Assembly: GCA_002373375.1 (NCBI GenBank)
Contig: DFLE01000042.1
Coordinates: 42,835 to 106,834 of the forward strand
Direction of reading: 5' to 3'
DNA: 64,000 bases
DNA from: Prevotellaceae bacterium UBA3627
Lineage (GTDB): Bacteria > Bacteroidota > Bacteroidia > Bacteroidales > Bacteroidaceae
Under the pieces are notes generated by a model. That model was not told the origin of the DNA and did not search any database. It worked only from the letters and a program-made list of their open reading frames with translations. This document shows, piece by piece, positions 44,201 through 53,400 of the stretch. The stretch's first letter is position 1, and each line of letters starts with the position of its first letter. The translations under genes were made by a program, and so were the position numbers.

Positions 44201-45067
44201 GGTACCACCGCCCATACGGTCACGAATCTCACCACCTGTACCTGTAGCTGCACCGTTGAATGGCTCTACGGTAGTAGGGAAGTTGTGAGTCTCTGCCTTC
44301 AGTGAGATGACCGACTTCACCTTCTTTATTTTGTAGAAGTCTGGGTTAGCGTGGTCAGCAGGTGAGAACTGCTCTATCTCCGGACCTTCAGAGAAAGCCA
44401 CATTGTCCTTATATGCTGAGAGAATCTTGTTAGGATTCTCCTGTGTGGTCTTCTTAATCATCTGGAAGAGTGAAGACTCCTTCTCCTCACCGTCGATGAT
44501 GAATGTACCACCGAATATCTTGTGACGGCAGTGCTCAGAGTTAATCTGTGCAAAACCGAATACCTCAGAGTCTGTAAGTGGACGACCAAGCTGCTTCTCT
44601 ACCTTGTGCAGGTATTCTATCTCCTCGGCTGAAAGTGCAAGACCTTCCTGCTCGTTGTACTCCTCGAGGTTCTCTATGTGCTTTATAGCCTCAGGCTTGA
44701 TGTCAACGGTAAAGATGTTCTGGTCAAGTCCGTCATAGAGACGCTGCAACATTGGGTCTGCTCCCTCCACGTCGTCGATGGTAGGAGTGTCGTTGGTCTT
44801 GAGTTTTGAAGCATCAACAGGGAAATACTCCTCTATTCGGCTGATGCCCTTTATAGCCATATTCTGGGTTATCTCCACGGCATTGGTACTCCACGGGGTA
44901 ATCATCTCGCGGCGTGGGCCTACATAGTAGCCGTCAATTTTCTGTGTGTCAACTAATGTGGCGTTGCCGTAAAGCCAACATAATTCGTTAATCTCTTGCT
45001 CACTGAGGTTATTGTTGATGTCAGTGGCAATAATATTTTCTGATTGGGTCTTAAAGAAAAGTATCAT
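41246..45067 (-). CDS. purL: Phosphoribosylformylglycinamidine synthase
   Basis: Large single-chain FGAM synthase (1273 residues) of de novo purine synthesis; ATP- and glutamine-dependent. The N-terminal half has NSEHCRHKIFGG, and the ATP-binding region includes ETHNFPTTVEPFNGAATGTGGE. The C-terminal glutamine amidotransferase has the nucleophile in GVCNGCQLMVELG and the catalytic MPHPERTQFP region. Length matches the large PurL of Proteobacteria and Bacteroidetes. It has its own promoter; a chromate-transporter gene follows. Confidence 0.98.
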   Translation of the reverse strand: MILFFKTQSENIIATDINNNLSEQEINELCWLYGNATLVDTQKIDGYYVGPRREMITPWSTNAVEITQNMAIKGISRIEEYFPVDASKLKTNDTPTIDDVEGADPMLQRLYDGLDQNIFTVDIKPEAIKHIENLEEYNEQEGLALSAEEIEYLHKVEKQLGRPLTDSEVFGFAQINSEHCRHKIFGGTFIIDGEEKESSLFQMIKKTTQENPNKILSAYKDNVAFSEGPEIEQFSPADHANPDFYKIKKVKSVISLKAETHNFPTTVEPFNGAATGTGGEIRDRMGGGTGSWPIAGTAVYMTSYPRKESTSHGWEKIMPVRKWLYQTPEQILIKASNGASDFGNKFGQPLICGSVLTFEHQEKEEQYAYDKVIMLAGGVGYGLERDCLKGEPQAGNKIVVMGGENYRIGLGGGSVSSVETGRYSSGIELNAVQRANPEMQKRAYNVIRALGEEDNNPIVSIHDHGSAGHVNCLSELVEECGGLIHMDKLPIGDKTLSAKEIIANESQERMGLLIDESAIEHVQKIADRERAPMYTVGETTGDHRFAFEQADGVRPFDLAVEQMFGSSPKTIMEDSTVERKYDVVTYDQSGISEGSTLNAQLTEYLKNVLQLEAVACKDWLTNKVDRSVTGRVARQQCQGELQLPLSDCGAVALDYTGTKGIATSIGHAPQAALANPEAGSVLSVAEALTNLVWAPMADGMDSISLSANWMWPCRAQKGEDARLYKAVKALSDFCCELQINVPTGKDSLSMTQKYPDGKKIIAPGTVIVSAGGEVSDIKKVVSPVLKEVKASRLYYIDFSFDQLQLGGSAFAQSMGKVGSDVPTVKNAEYFHDAFMAIQQLVNEGLVLAGHDISAGGMITTLLEMCFANTKGGMTLNLDKIQDGDIVKVLFAENPGVIIQVNEADASRVKKILEDAGVGYAKIGNPDFSMADRKIVITKTVSNASVPNGKLADREMTFEFDINELRDVWYSTSYLLDRRQSFNGKAAERFVNYKNIPVEWSVKGEALKATPRPEGKRPVAAIIREKGTNSEREMAYSFYMAGFDVKDVTMTDLITGRETLEEVNLVAFCGGFSNSDVLGSAKGWAGAFLYNPKAKEALDKFYARKDTLSLGVCNGCQLMVELGLLNNDHAVSDARDYAQMLHNDSHKFESTFVTLQIPQNDSVMFGSLSGEKIGCWVAHGEGKFNLPLAEGEYNIVAKYNHTEYPANPNGSAYNVAALASKDGRHLAIMPHPERTQFPWQCGYYPEERRLTDQVTPWHEAFVNARKWIESNLNS

Positions 45068-45087
45068 TTTTTATGCGCTTTTGCTTG

Positions 45088-45119
45088 CAAAGGTAATATT
45101 TTTTTCAATATATAACAAA
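45088..45119 (-). promoter_or_regulatory. Promoter of purL
   Basis: Minus-strand TTTG (45116-45119) and TACCTTTG (45088-45095), spacing 20, a full consensus match. The start would lie near 45081, about 15 bases before the ATG. Confidence 0.75.
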
Positions 45120-45284
45120 TAAATATGATGTTTTTTTGTACCTTTGTGGTTTAATTGCATTTTTGCAGTGAAAAACGATAATATCATCATCAGAATTAAT
45201 TGGTTTAGGGTAATATGAAAGTTAGCATACACACCTTAAATAATGTTTTTTGACGAAATCATTCTTTAATTCAAAAAGTTTTAG
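45120..45284. other. Divergent intergenic region purL-typA
   Basis: A plus-strand TACCTTTG (45139-45146) has no matching -33 element. Otherwise AT-rich with no gene or structured RNA recognised. Confidence 0.4.
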
Positions 45285-45292
45285 TAACTTTG
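45285..45292 (+). promoter_or_regulatory. Promoter -7 element of typA
   Basis: TAACTTTG matches TAnnTTTG and leads directly into the box TTTGCACTCGCAAAA. The -33 region has no clear TTG. A duplicate of the box lies 73 bases downstream. Confidence 0.6.
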
Positions 45293-45376
45293 CACTCGCA
45301 AAATCGCAAAAGTGACCATGAGCCAGCTTCGCTGACACTCATTTCTTGCTTCGTGCGATACATTGCACTCGCAAAA
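45290..45376 (+). repeat. 73-bp promoter/leader duplication before typA
   Basis: The box TTGCACTCGCAAAA occurs at 45290-45303 and 45363-45376, exactly 73 bases apart. Between them lies a hairpin ATGAGCCAGC-ttc-GCTGACACTCAT. The same unit occurs in the tRNA-Leu leader (56163-56287). The second box is preceded by GATACATTG, a decayed copy of the -7 element. Confidence 0.75.
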
Positions 45377-45396
45377 AATCATATATATAATATAAG

Positions 45397-47196
45397 ATGC
45401 AGGATATCAGAAACATCGCCATCATCGCACACGTTGACCACGGTAAGACAACATTGGTTGACAAGATGATGCTTGCAGGTAAACTTTTCCGTGAAGGACA
45501 GAACAATTCCGACCAGGTGCTTGACGCTAATGACCTTGAGCGTGAGCGTGGTATAACAATTCTTTCCAAGAATGTGTCAATTAACTGGAAAGGAACGAAA
45601 ATCAACATTATTGATACTCCGGGACACTCCGACTTCGGTGGTGAGGTGGAGCGTGTGCTTAACATGGCAGACGGTTGCATATTGCTCGTTGATGCCTTTG
45701 AGGGACCTATGCCTCAGACCCGTTTCGTGTTGCAGAAGGCTCTGCAGATAGGTCTGAAGCCTATCGTCGTGGTAAACAAGGTAGACAAGCCTAACTGTCG
45801 TCCTGAGGAAGTTTATGAGATGGTGTTTGATCTGATGTTTGCTCTTGATGCTACAGAGGAACAGCTCGACTTCCCTGTTGTCTATGGCTCTGCCAAGAAC
45901 GGATGGATGTCAGAGGATTATAATAAGCCAACAGACAATATTGAGTATCTGCTTGACAAAATTGTAGAGGTGATACCTGCGCCAGAGGTGCTGGAGGGTA
46001 CTCCGCAGATGCTCATCACTTCACTTGACTATTCAAGCTATACCGGTCGCATAGCTGTGGGACGCGTACATCGTGGCACACTGCAGGAAGGACAGAATGT
46101 GACCATCGCACACCGTGACGGTTCCATGGAGAAGACAAAGATAAAAGAGGTTCATACATTTGACGGTATGGGACACTCCAAGGTCTCTGAGGTGCAGAGC
46201 GGTGACATCTGCGCTATCATCGGACTGGAGAGGTTTGAGATTGGTGATACCATCTGTGACTTCGAGAATCCAGAGCCGTTGCCGCCTATAGCCATTGACG
46301 AGCCTACCATGTCAATGCTCTTTACTATTAATGACTCACCATTCTTCGGCAAGGAGGGTAAGTTCGTGACATCACGTCATGTCAACGACCGACTGCAGAA
46401 GGAGCTGGAGAAGAACCTTGCACTGCGTGTAGAGCCTTTTGAGGATTCTACGGATAAGTGGATTGTCAGCGGTCGTGGTGTGCTTCATCTGTCTGTGCTC
46501 ATAGAGACCATGCGACGTGAGGGCTATGAGTTGCAGGTAGGTCAGCCGCAGGTTATCTACAAGGAGATAGACGGTCAGAAGTGTGAGCCTATTGAGGAGC
46601 TGACAATCAACGTTCCAGAGGAGTTCTCAAGCAAGATGATTGACATGGTGACACGCCGTAAGGGTGAGATGACATCCATGGAGGCTCAGGGAGAGCGTGT
46701 TAATATAGAGTTTGACATTCCTTCTCGTGGTATCATCGGTTTGCGTACCAATGTGCTTACAGCCAGTCAGGGTGAGGCCATCATGGCTCACCGTTTCAAG
46801 GAGTATCAGCCATATAAGGGTGAGATAACACGCCGTGTCAACGGCTCTATGATAGCTCTTGAGACAGGAAACGCCTATGCCTACGCTATAGATAAGCTTC
46901 AGGATAGGGGTAAGTTCTTCATTGACCCGGGTGACGATGTATATATCGGACAGGTGGTTGGTGAGCACGTTCACGACAATGACCTCGTGATAAATGTATG
47001 TAAGGCTAAGCAGCTGACTAACGTCCGTGCTTCTGGTTCTGACGAGAAGGCGCGTATCATACCAAAGACAGTGCTGTCTCTTGAGGAGTGTCTGGAGTAT
47101 ATCAAGGAGGACGAGTTGGTGGAGGTAACACCTAAGTCCATACGAATGCGTAAGATTATCCTTGACCACATGGAGCGTAAGCGTGCAGGCAGATAG
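45397..47196 (+). CDS. typA: Ribosome-associated GTPase BipA/TypA
   Basis: Translation-factor GTPase related to EF-G, involved in ribosome assembly and stress growth. AHVDHGKTTLVDKM (residues 11-24) is the P-loop, RGITI marks switch I, DTPGHSDFGGEV switch II, and NKVDKP the guanine motif. The 599-residue length and C-terminal RVNGSMIALETGNAYAYA region match BipA. It has a long leader with duplicated promoter-like units. The next gene starts 3 bases after its stop. Confidence 0.97.
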   Translation: MQDIRNIAIIAHVDHGKTTLVDKMMLAGKLFREGQNNSDQVLDANDLERERGITILSKNVSINWKGTKINIIDTPGHSDFGGEVERVLNMADGCILLVDAFEGPMPQTRFVLQKALQIGLKPIVVVNKVDKPNCRPEEVYEMVFDLMFALDATEEQLDFPVVYGSAKNGWMSEDYNKPTDNIEYLLDKIVEVIPAPEVLEGTPQMLITSLDYSSYTGRIAVGRVHRGTLQEGQNVTIAHRDGSMEKTKIKEVHTFDGMGHSKVSEVQSGDICAIIGLERFEIGDTICDFENPEPLPPIAIDEPTMSMLFTINDSPFFGKEGKFVTSRHVNDRLQKELEKNLALRVEPFEDSTDKWIVSGRGVLHLSVLIETMRREGYELQVGQPQVIYKEIDGQKCEPIEELTINVPEEFSSKMIDMVTRRKGEMTSMEAQGERVNIEFDIPSRGIIGLRTNVLTASQGEAIMAHRFKEYQPYKGEITRRVNGSMIALETGNAYAYAIDKLQDRGKFFIDPGDDVYIGQVVGEHVHDNDLVINVCKAKQLTNVRASGSDEKARIIPKTVLSLEECLEYIKEDELVEVTPKSIRMRKIILDHMERKRAGR

Positions 47197-47199
47197 TTT

Positions 47200-47772
47200 A
47201 TGCTTTACGTAGTTCTCTTCTATACTTTCTTCACAATAGGTCTTTTCGGCTTTGGCGGAGGCTATGGTATGCTGTCGCTCATACAGCATGATGTGGTGAA
47301 GGTACATCACTGGCTGTCATCTGCTGAGTTTACCGATATAGTGGCTATCTCACAGATGACGCCGGGGCCTATAGGCATAAACAGTGCCACATATTGTGGT
47401 TATACGGCTGTGAATAATGCTACAGGCAGTATGTTGTGCGGAGTGGCTGGCAGTCTCTTGGCTACGTTTGCTCTTGTGTTGCCTTCGTTTGTCTTGATGA
47501 TTATTATCAGCAAGATGTTCTTGAAGCACATGAAGTCATCTGTTGTGCAGGATGTGTTTAAGTGTCTGCGCCCTGCGGTCGTCGGTCTGCTTGCCGCTGC
47601 AACACTGATGTTGTGTAACGAAGAGAATTTCAGTTCGCCGCAGGAGTCTCCATATCGCTTCGGCATATCGGTGGCGATATTCGCAGTGACATTCCTTGGC
47701 GTTAAGACTATGCACATCAACCCTATTAAGATGATAGGATGCGCAGCCTTGGCTGGACTTATATTATTTTAA
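47200..47772 (+). CDS. Chromate transporter, half-size (CHR domain)
   Basis: A 190-residue single-domain CHR membrane protein. GFGGGYGMLSLIQHDVV is the GGGY-type motif and SQMTPGPIGINSATYCGY the conserved follow-up. It forms the likely partner of the half at 40670-41215, which is normally adjacent. Three bases separate it from typA, so they are co-transcribed. Five or six membrane segments. Confidence 0.9.
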   Translation: MLYVVLFYTFFTIGLFGFGGGYGMLSLIQHDVVKVHHWLSSAEFTDIVAISQMTPGPIGINSATYCGYTAVNNATGSMLCGVAGSLLATFALVLPSFVLMIIISKMFLKHMKSSVVQDVFKCLRPAVVGLLAAATLMLCNEENFSSPQESPYRFGISVAIFAVTFLGVKTMHINPIKMIGCAALAGLILF

Positions 47773-47783
47773 TTTTCACTGTT

Positions 47784-48161
47784 ATGGGAAGAAACAAATA
47801 CTCTCAGGACGAGATAGGCAAGATTGCGAAGCTGCTTCGTATGAAGTGCAAAGGCAACAGGCTCAAACAAAAAGAGATACGCCATGAGCTGCGTACGGAG
47901 TTTGAGTTCAATATATCCGACTTCAATGAGCCGGGCAAACCTTTTGGTCCCGATGAGTTGTATGCAGCCATAGACCGTCGTGCGATACAGATACTTGACG
48001 ATGCTACTATAGCCGATATGAAAGCCAAGCGAGAGCGTGACCGTCAGCGTGACGAGGAAGCGCGTCGCGCGGAGGCTATAGCCAAAGGTGAACCAGTGGA
48101 CGACGCCTCTGACTGGAAGAAAGCCCTTGAGGAGTGGAACAATTCAGTTCACAGTTCATAA
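47784..48161 (+). CDS. Small conserved hypothetical protein
   Basis: A 125-residue protein of unknown function with predicted helices. It starts at an ATG 12 bases after the chromate-transporter stop; the earlier in-frame ATG would overlap that gene. The N-terminus (GRNKYSQDEIGKIAKLLRMK) is basic; residues 50-95 contain DELYAAIDRRAIQI and a charged coiled stretch of Lys/Arg/Glu. I do not recognise a domain. Last gene of the typA operon, ending at a strong terminator. Confidence 0.75.
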   Translation: MGRNKYSQDEIGKIAKLLRMKCKGNRLKQKEIRHELRTEFEFNISDFNEPGKPFGPDELYAAIDRRAIQILDDATIADMKAKRERDRQRDEEARRAEAIAKGEPVDDASDWKKALEEWNNSVHSS

Positions 48162-48192
48162 CGACCGCTGATTACGTAGATTTGACAGAATA

Positions 48193-48236
48193 GAAGGCAA
48201 CAATGGGTTAAGACGAATTAATCCGTTGTTGCCTTC
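48193..48236. terminator. Bidirectional terminator
   Basis: GAAGGCAACAA (48193-48203) and TTGTTGCCTTC (48226-48236) form a perfect 11-base stem with an inner GGGTTAA/TTAATCC stem. It sits between converging genes on both strands and can end both. Confidence 0.8.
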
Positions 48237-48265
48237 AGTATTAATATGTGGTTGTTAAGAACTGT

Positions 48266-49081
48266 TTAGTCGTTCTCAAACATACCCTTGAACCATTTCA
48301 GTTCATTGTAAGTCTGATTGATGTCCTCGCGGGTTATGTCAAATGTGCGGTCAACCTTGCGTGGCTTGTCTTTAAGAGAGTGAGAGAAAAGCCAGTCATA
48401 CGTCTTTTGTAGGTAGAAGCACCTGGCATATACACCGTGTGAACCTCCCTGCATCCAGTCGTAACGCAGCAATTTGTCCAATCCCTTGCTTTGCAGATAG
48501 CTCACAACCTGTTTTGAGCAGTTTATGCCCACCGCGCGGTCTGCTGTGCCATGCATTATCCACAGACAGGTCTTGCCCAGTCCGTCAGGTTGTTTTGACG
48601 AACAACCGCCGCAGAAAGCAATAGCTGCGGCAATCTTCTCCGGGTAGGCATTGACAAAGTCCATTGTGCCGTATCCCCCAAGACTCATTCCTAACACATA
48701 TACTCGGGTAGTGTCAATGGCGAAGTTTTCCTTAGCCCATTCCAGCAGGGCATTCAGTTTCTTAGGGTTCCATGCTCCTTGTGTCTGTGGTGCTATCACA
48801 ATGGCGGGAACAATCTTGCCCTTGGCTATTGCGTCAATTGTGCCATAGCGTCGCACCTTCTTGAGGTCATATCCACAGCATGATGCACCGTGCAGGTAGA
48901 ATACGAGTGGCACTGGGTGTATGGTAGGATTGTAGTCTGCTGGTGTATAGAGCCAGAAGTTATAGTTGTCTGCCAGTACCTTATATCTTGCAGTTATTGT
49001 TCCTCGTTTCAGTTTCTCTTGTGCATTTATATTTGTTGACACAGAGAACAAAAAGATTAGTATATATAGTAAATTCCTCAT
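48266..49081 (-). CDS. Secreted esterase of the alpha/beta-hydrolase fold
   Basis: Predicted exported esterase (about 271 residues) related to feruloyl/acetyl esterases or dienelactone hydrolases. The chosen start gives a signal peptide (RNLLYILIFLFSVSTNINAQ). VFYLHGASCCGYDLK holds the oxyanion-hole His-Gly. VLGMSLGGYGTMDFV is the nucleophile G-x-S-x-G. MHGTADRAV and GGSHGVYARC provide Asp and His. ATG one codon upstream (49084) is equally possible. The frame continues 49 codons upstream but has no signal there. No glycan-binding module seen. Confidence 0.85.
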   Translation of the reverse strand: MRNLLYILIFLFSVSTNINAQEKLKRGTITARYKVLADNYNFWLYTPADYNPTIHPVPLVFYLHGASCCGYDLKKVRRYGTIDAIAKGKIVPAIVIAPQTQGAWNPKKLNALLEWAKENFAIDTTRVYVLGMSLGGYGTMDFVNAYPEKIAAAIAFCGGCSSKQPDGLGKTCLWIMHGTADRAVGINCSKQVVSYLQSKGLDKLLRYDWMQGGSHGVYARCFYLQKTYDWLFSHSLKDKPRKVDRTFDITREDINQTYNELKWFKGMFEND

Positions 49082-49088
49082 CATCTTG

Positions 49089-49096
49089 CAAAGATA
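49089..49096 (-). promoter_or_regulatory. Promoter -7 element of the esterase gene
   Basis: Minus-strand TATCTTTG matches TAnnTTTG. It ends only 5-8 bases before the start codon, so the transcript would be leaderless or nearly so. The -33 element is weak. Confidence 0.5.
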
Positions 49097-49170
49097 CATA
49101 AAATTTTTGAATTCCTGATGTTGTATATTGTTAAAAAAAAAAGAAAAGTAAGTGTCGTATGTTCTTTTCT

Positions 49171-49200
49171 TTGCCATTAACAATTCTTTTGCTAACTTTG
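49171..49200 (+). promoter_or_regulatory. Promoter of the lipoprotein gene
   Basis: TTG (49171-49173) and TAACTTTG (49193-49200) are 19 bases apart. The start near 49207 leaves a leader of about 57 bases. Confidence 0.65.
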
Positions 49201-49263
49201 CTTTATTGCAAGCTGTCGGCGTAGACACACTATACTGAGAATAACGAAAAAAAGACTAACCAA

Positions 49264-49815
49264 ATGAAACATATTATCATTGTATTCTTAATATTACTTG
49301 GAATTGTATCATGTAAAACAAAAGGAGGCGATACACAACAAGATGCTGCTGATACTCCTGTTACAACAGAAGACACTTCTTCTATACAAAATGACACTCT
49401 GTCCGCAGCTGAGGTCAGCCTATCGCAGTTACAGGGGACAAAATGGAAGATAGTCAGCCCTATTCAAGAAGGAGACGAGAAAATCTGGGAGTTTTCCGAC
49501 AAGGAAATCACAAGACACTATTATTATAAAGACAGCGACAATCAATTCGAATACAAAGATCCATTTTACATTTCCAATTATTTCCCAACTGTTTACGACC
49601 AATCATTAGTTGGTAAAAAAGATACAGGTAAATACTTGGTAATGTATATTGACACATGGGATAGGATGGATTGGTACACCATAACCTCCATTGATTGGAA
49701 TACCGGTGATATGTACCTTTTCCGCCAGCCGGCAGAGGACGAAGTAGGAGGCAGACCTGTAACCATTCACTTTAAGCTCATTTCCAAGGGGAACCATAGA
49801 AGAAGCCGCAGATAG
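49264..49815 (+). CDS. Putative lipoprotein with lipocalin-like body
   Basis: A 183-residue protein. Residues 1-17 form a lipoprotein signal with lipobox GIVSC, then a Thr/Asp/Gln-rich linker (18-55). The body (LQGTKWKIVSP onward) resembles the W-x-I/L opening of lipocalin-like domains, with several Tyr/Trp strands (TGKYLVMYIDTWDRMDW). It ends in a basic HRRSRR tail 50 bases before the long repeat copy C. Function unknown. Confidence 0.75.
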   Translation: MKHIIIVFLILLGIVSCKTKGGDTQQDAADTPVTTEDTSSIQNDTLSAAEVSLSQLQGTKWKIVSPIQEGDEKIWEFSDKEITRHYYYKDSDNQFEYKDPFYISNYFPTVYDQSLVGKKDTGKYLVMYIDTWDRMDWYTITSIDWNTGDMYLFRQPAEDEVGGRPVTIHFKLISKGNHRRSRR

Positions 49816-49865
49816 TATGGCAGGCAAGCAGAAAACTCTAAGGATTATAGGATTTAAGGATAAAG

Positions 49866-50412
49866 CTTGAATCAAGGCGATGACCGAAGCAAAATCCTAA
49901 AATCCCAAAATCCGCAGAGAAAAATACAGACAGAAAAGTATTCTAAGGATTCAGGGATTTAAGGAATTCAAACTACAGAAGAAGCAAAAAACAACTATCC
50001 TAAAATCCCAAAATCCGTAGAGCGAACGAACTACATAGAATAGGACATTTTTGTCATTGCTTGATTAAAATCATGTCAACGAAAAAACTCAAAATAGGAG
50101 AGAATAAGGGGTGAAAAACGGGAAAAGGGTGCGGAAAAATGACTTTTCGCACCCTTTTTTTCGTGAAAGCTATCACTTTACTGTGAGAAAGCATAGCTTT
50201 CACATCGTCATTCAATAGCTTTTATGCCCTGAAAGCATAGCTTTTACAGGGCAAAAAACACCGTTTTTTTATGCTTTTTTATAACCCACTGCTGATTATC
50301 AATGAGTTACAACCCTCCGTAGATTTCGCTATACGCGACCAGCAGGAAATAATTTTGAAATATAGCAAGCATGAGGCGTTAACGAAAAGCCCCGAATAGG
50401 ACATTTTAGTGA
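49866..50412 (-). repeat. Long dispersed repeat, copy C (inverted)
   Basis: Reverse complement of the unit at 2199-2755 with only scattered differences. Ends are marked by ATCACTAAAATGTCC on the minus strand and GCTTGAATCAAGG on the plus strand. It fills the gap between the lipoprotein gene and the helicase gene; its first bases overlap the helicase stop codon. It contains the AAAGCATAGCTTT hairpins and terminator-like stem present in copy A. Between A and C lie 47 kb with the whole exopolysaccharide locus. Confidence 0.85.
50127..50160. terminator. Terminator-like hairpin in repeat copy C
   Basis: GGGTGCG (50127-50133) and CGCACCC (50148-50154) with an A-run before and T-run after; usable on both strands. 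It is the equivalent of 2459-2486. Confidence 0.6.
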
Positions 50413-53400
50413 TTGGGGGTTTCCATATAGCATCCGCGTTGCTTACAGAAATCGATAAGAGAACCGAATACCTTGTCCTGATTCAGCAGCGAGGCATTGC
50501 CCACAATTATCTCCTTCTTTTTCGCACGTGTCAGCGCCACGTTGAGACGTCTGTCTATGATGTCGCCGTCCTCCTTGAAGGTGCTTGAGGTGAGGAAACG
50601 CAGCTGGTAGGGGTATTGCACAGTGAAACCGTAGATGATGACATCGCGTTGTGAACCCTGGTAGCGCTCCACTGTGTCAATGGTGATATTGTTCAGTTCG
50701 GGTATGTCATAGCGGCTTATGGCCTCGCGTATGGCTGTTATCTGGTTGCGGTAAGGCACGATTACTCCTATGGTGTCATTAGCGCGGAAAGCATCTCCAC
50801 TATTGTCGTACACCTCCTTCACGCACTGCGCTATCACTACTGCCTCGTCGGCATTTACCTTATCAGATGATGTGTGCGTGGGCTTGTTTACTGATATGAA
50901 CAATAATCTTTCCTTTATGGCATCCAACTGATGTGGCAATCCTACGATGCCAAGATTTCCGTTATAAAATGATATGTTGGGGAACTCCGCAATCTCAGGG
51001 TGCATACGCCCCTGTCTGCACAGCATGTAGGAGTGTTCGCTATAGCGTCTCAGCAGACGCTCAAAGAGGGAGTTGCGGCAGTTGGTCAGCCCGATGTCAA
51101 GCAACAGCGGATTGTCCACCCGCGAGTTCTCCTCTGATTGTCCCACGACGGCAGGCAGCTGCTTGTGGTCGCCTATCAATACAAACTTCTTTATGGAGAC
51201 GACACCTGGGGATGATGTGGCGGCGAGCAGTCCAATGATGTTCGGCTCCAGTATCTGTGATGCCTCATCGATAATGGCGAGGTCAAAGGTCTTCAGGCTG
51301 AAGAGGTCTGTGGAACAACTGTTGATGGCTGTGGTGGTGCCAACGAATATCTTTGCTGACTGTATCAGTGACTTTATCTCTGTGATGTTACGACAAGCCT
51401 TACTCCTGTTTTCAAGGAGGAAGGGCAGGTATGTCTCATCACATGACAAGGCGCTGCCTATCCTTATGAAAGAGTCGCAACCGTCAAGGCATAGCTTGCT
51501 GCATATCTCGTCAACGGCACGGTTTGTATATGCCATAAGCAGCACGGAGTGGTTCTCTGTCAGTGCCTCGCGGAGTATGTTCATCAGTCCGAAAGAAGTC
51601 TTGCCCGTCCCCGGAGGGCCTATGACGAGAAACATATCCTTTGCTTGCTTGGCACGCAATACGAGTTCATTGAAGTCTCCGTAATCGCCGTTGAGCCTCA
51701 AAGACGTGTCGGTAAGGGGTTGGCGGGTGCTGAGTATCAGCTTGCGGCGCTCCTCGGGGGCGGTAAGGAACTTGTGAAGCGCACGGTACTGTGCGGTCTG
51801 TGATGACTCGTAGAGGTCGTGCTCCACCGCCCATCTCCATCCCTTGCGCTCATGGAAAATCTCTTCATCCGTCTGGGGCGATTTGAGTACCAGTGTCACA
51901 GAGACATCGTTGTCGGTGAGCATAAGAGTGTGAATGGTGCATCTGTGGACTATGGCACGCCTTATGTCAGGCTCGGCATTGACGGGATAGGCATAGAGCG
52001 TTACGATGTCTCCCTTGCGGAAGTTGGCACTGTTCATTCCTTCGGTGTCATCGGCGCTAAGGGTGAGGGCGGCGACCTGTCCGTTCTCTTTCTTTATCTC
52101 GGTGATGAGCAGGGAATATAGTATGGAGCCAGCCAACAGTTTGTCGGCAAGGGTGTCATGCCATTTTGCGGAGAAACCAGAGTTCTCCTTCGTGTTGTTT
52201 CCCATCTTTGCCATGACGTGCTCTGTGGCCGCAAACTGAGTCATACGCAGGAAGTAAGCCTTCTCAAGCGGTGAGGCAGTATGGATAGGCGACAGTATCT
52301 CCTCTATCTGCGGACGTATATACTGTGTCCAAAAGCGGTCGTTGGTGACTTTGCGCTTTATACTCTCGGGAGTGAGCTTCAGCAGTATGTCTGCGCCTCC
52401 CTTGGTGTATGACAACTGGCACCATGCCAGCTGGTTACGTATCATCAGTGCCTGACGGGTAAGCAGAGGAGCCGGACCGAGTTTTACCAATCCATGGCGG
52501 TATTTAGAGTATAAGAGGAAAGCGTTGATATGGCTGTTGGGTATGTCGTGTCCGTCTATCTTGTAACCATAATGCAGCAGGGCCATGTAAAGCAACATCT
52601 GCACATAGTGCTTCTCCTGATATACCGGAGTGTCAGGGGTGTGCATGGGGAAACCACCCTTGCCCGATTTCTGCTCTATGAGTACGCGGAAGTCTTTTTG
52701 TAACATATCCATACGTCCCTGCAAGCCCAGCGTCTCGCAGAAGAATGATGGCTCTATCAGTGACAGCGAGGACTGGAAATGGCCCACCTCTTGCTTCAGC
52801 GTCTCACTGACGGCAGTGTGTATGTTGTCACGCTGCTGTTTGGCAAGGGCATGGAAAGACTCGTCAATGTCGGTGGCGGCAGCCATTGACAGTGCGTTGC
52901 GGTGGAAGAAGTCGGTGACGCTCTCTGCATAGCTGCGCTTGCGCCCGTGTAACTCTTCGTCAAGGAACTGCGAGGCGAGGTTACCCAGGTGTATGGCACG
53001 GGTGGAGGGCATGGTGCGCAGGTTGTTGAGCAATGCTATGTATGGCGTGTCGGCATAACTCTCAAAACAGCTTGCCACTGTGGATATGTCTATGAGGTAG
53101 TCGGGGTACAGTATGATGAGCTCAGGTACCAGCACCTTGCCGTCGCTGCGCTCTTCTGTATGCGGTCTGACAAGGTTTATCTCGCAACCTTTGTCAAGCA
53201 GTTTCAAGATATACTCCCAGCCCTCGGGTATTATGACGGTGGCAGGACCGGCCTCGTCGGTATCGCCCTTTATGGTGCTTTCGTCCCACTCCTGTACCAC
53301 CATCCTGATGCAGTTGCTTACGCTGTGGTGATGTTCCTCGCTCTTGTGGCGCTTGGGAAAGAGAACGCTCAATTCACCGGGGATATCTACTTTGTATATA

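Noticed and set aside
41246..45067. Frameshift in purL
   Set aside because: The frame is intact over 1273 codons with all catalytic regions present.
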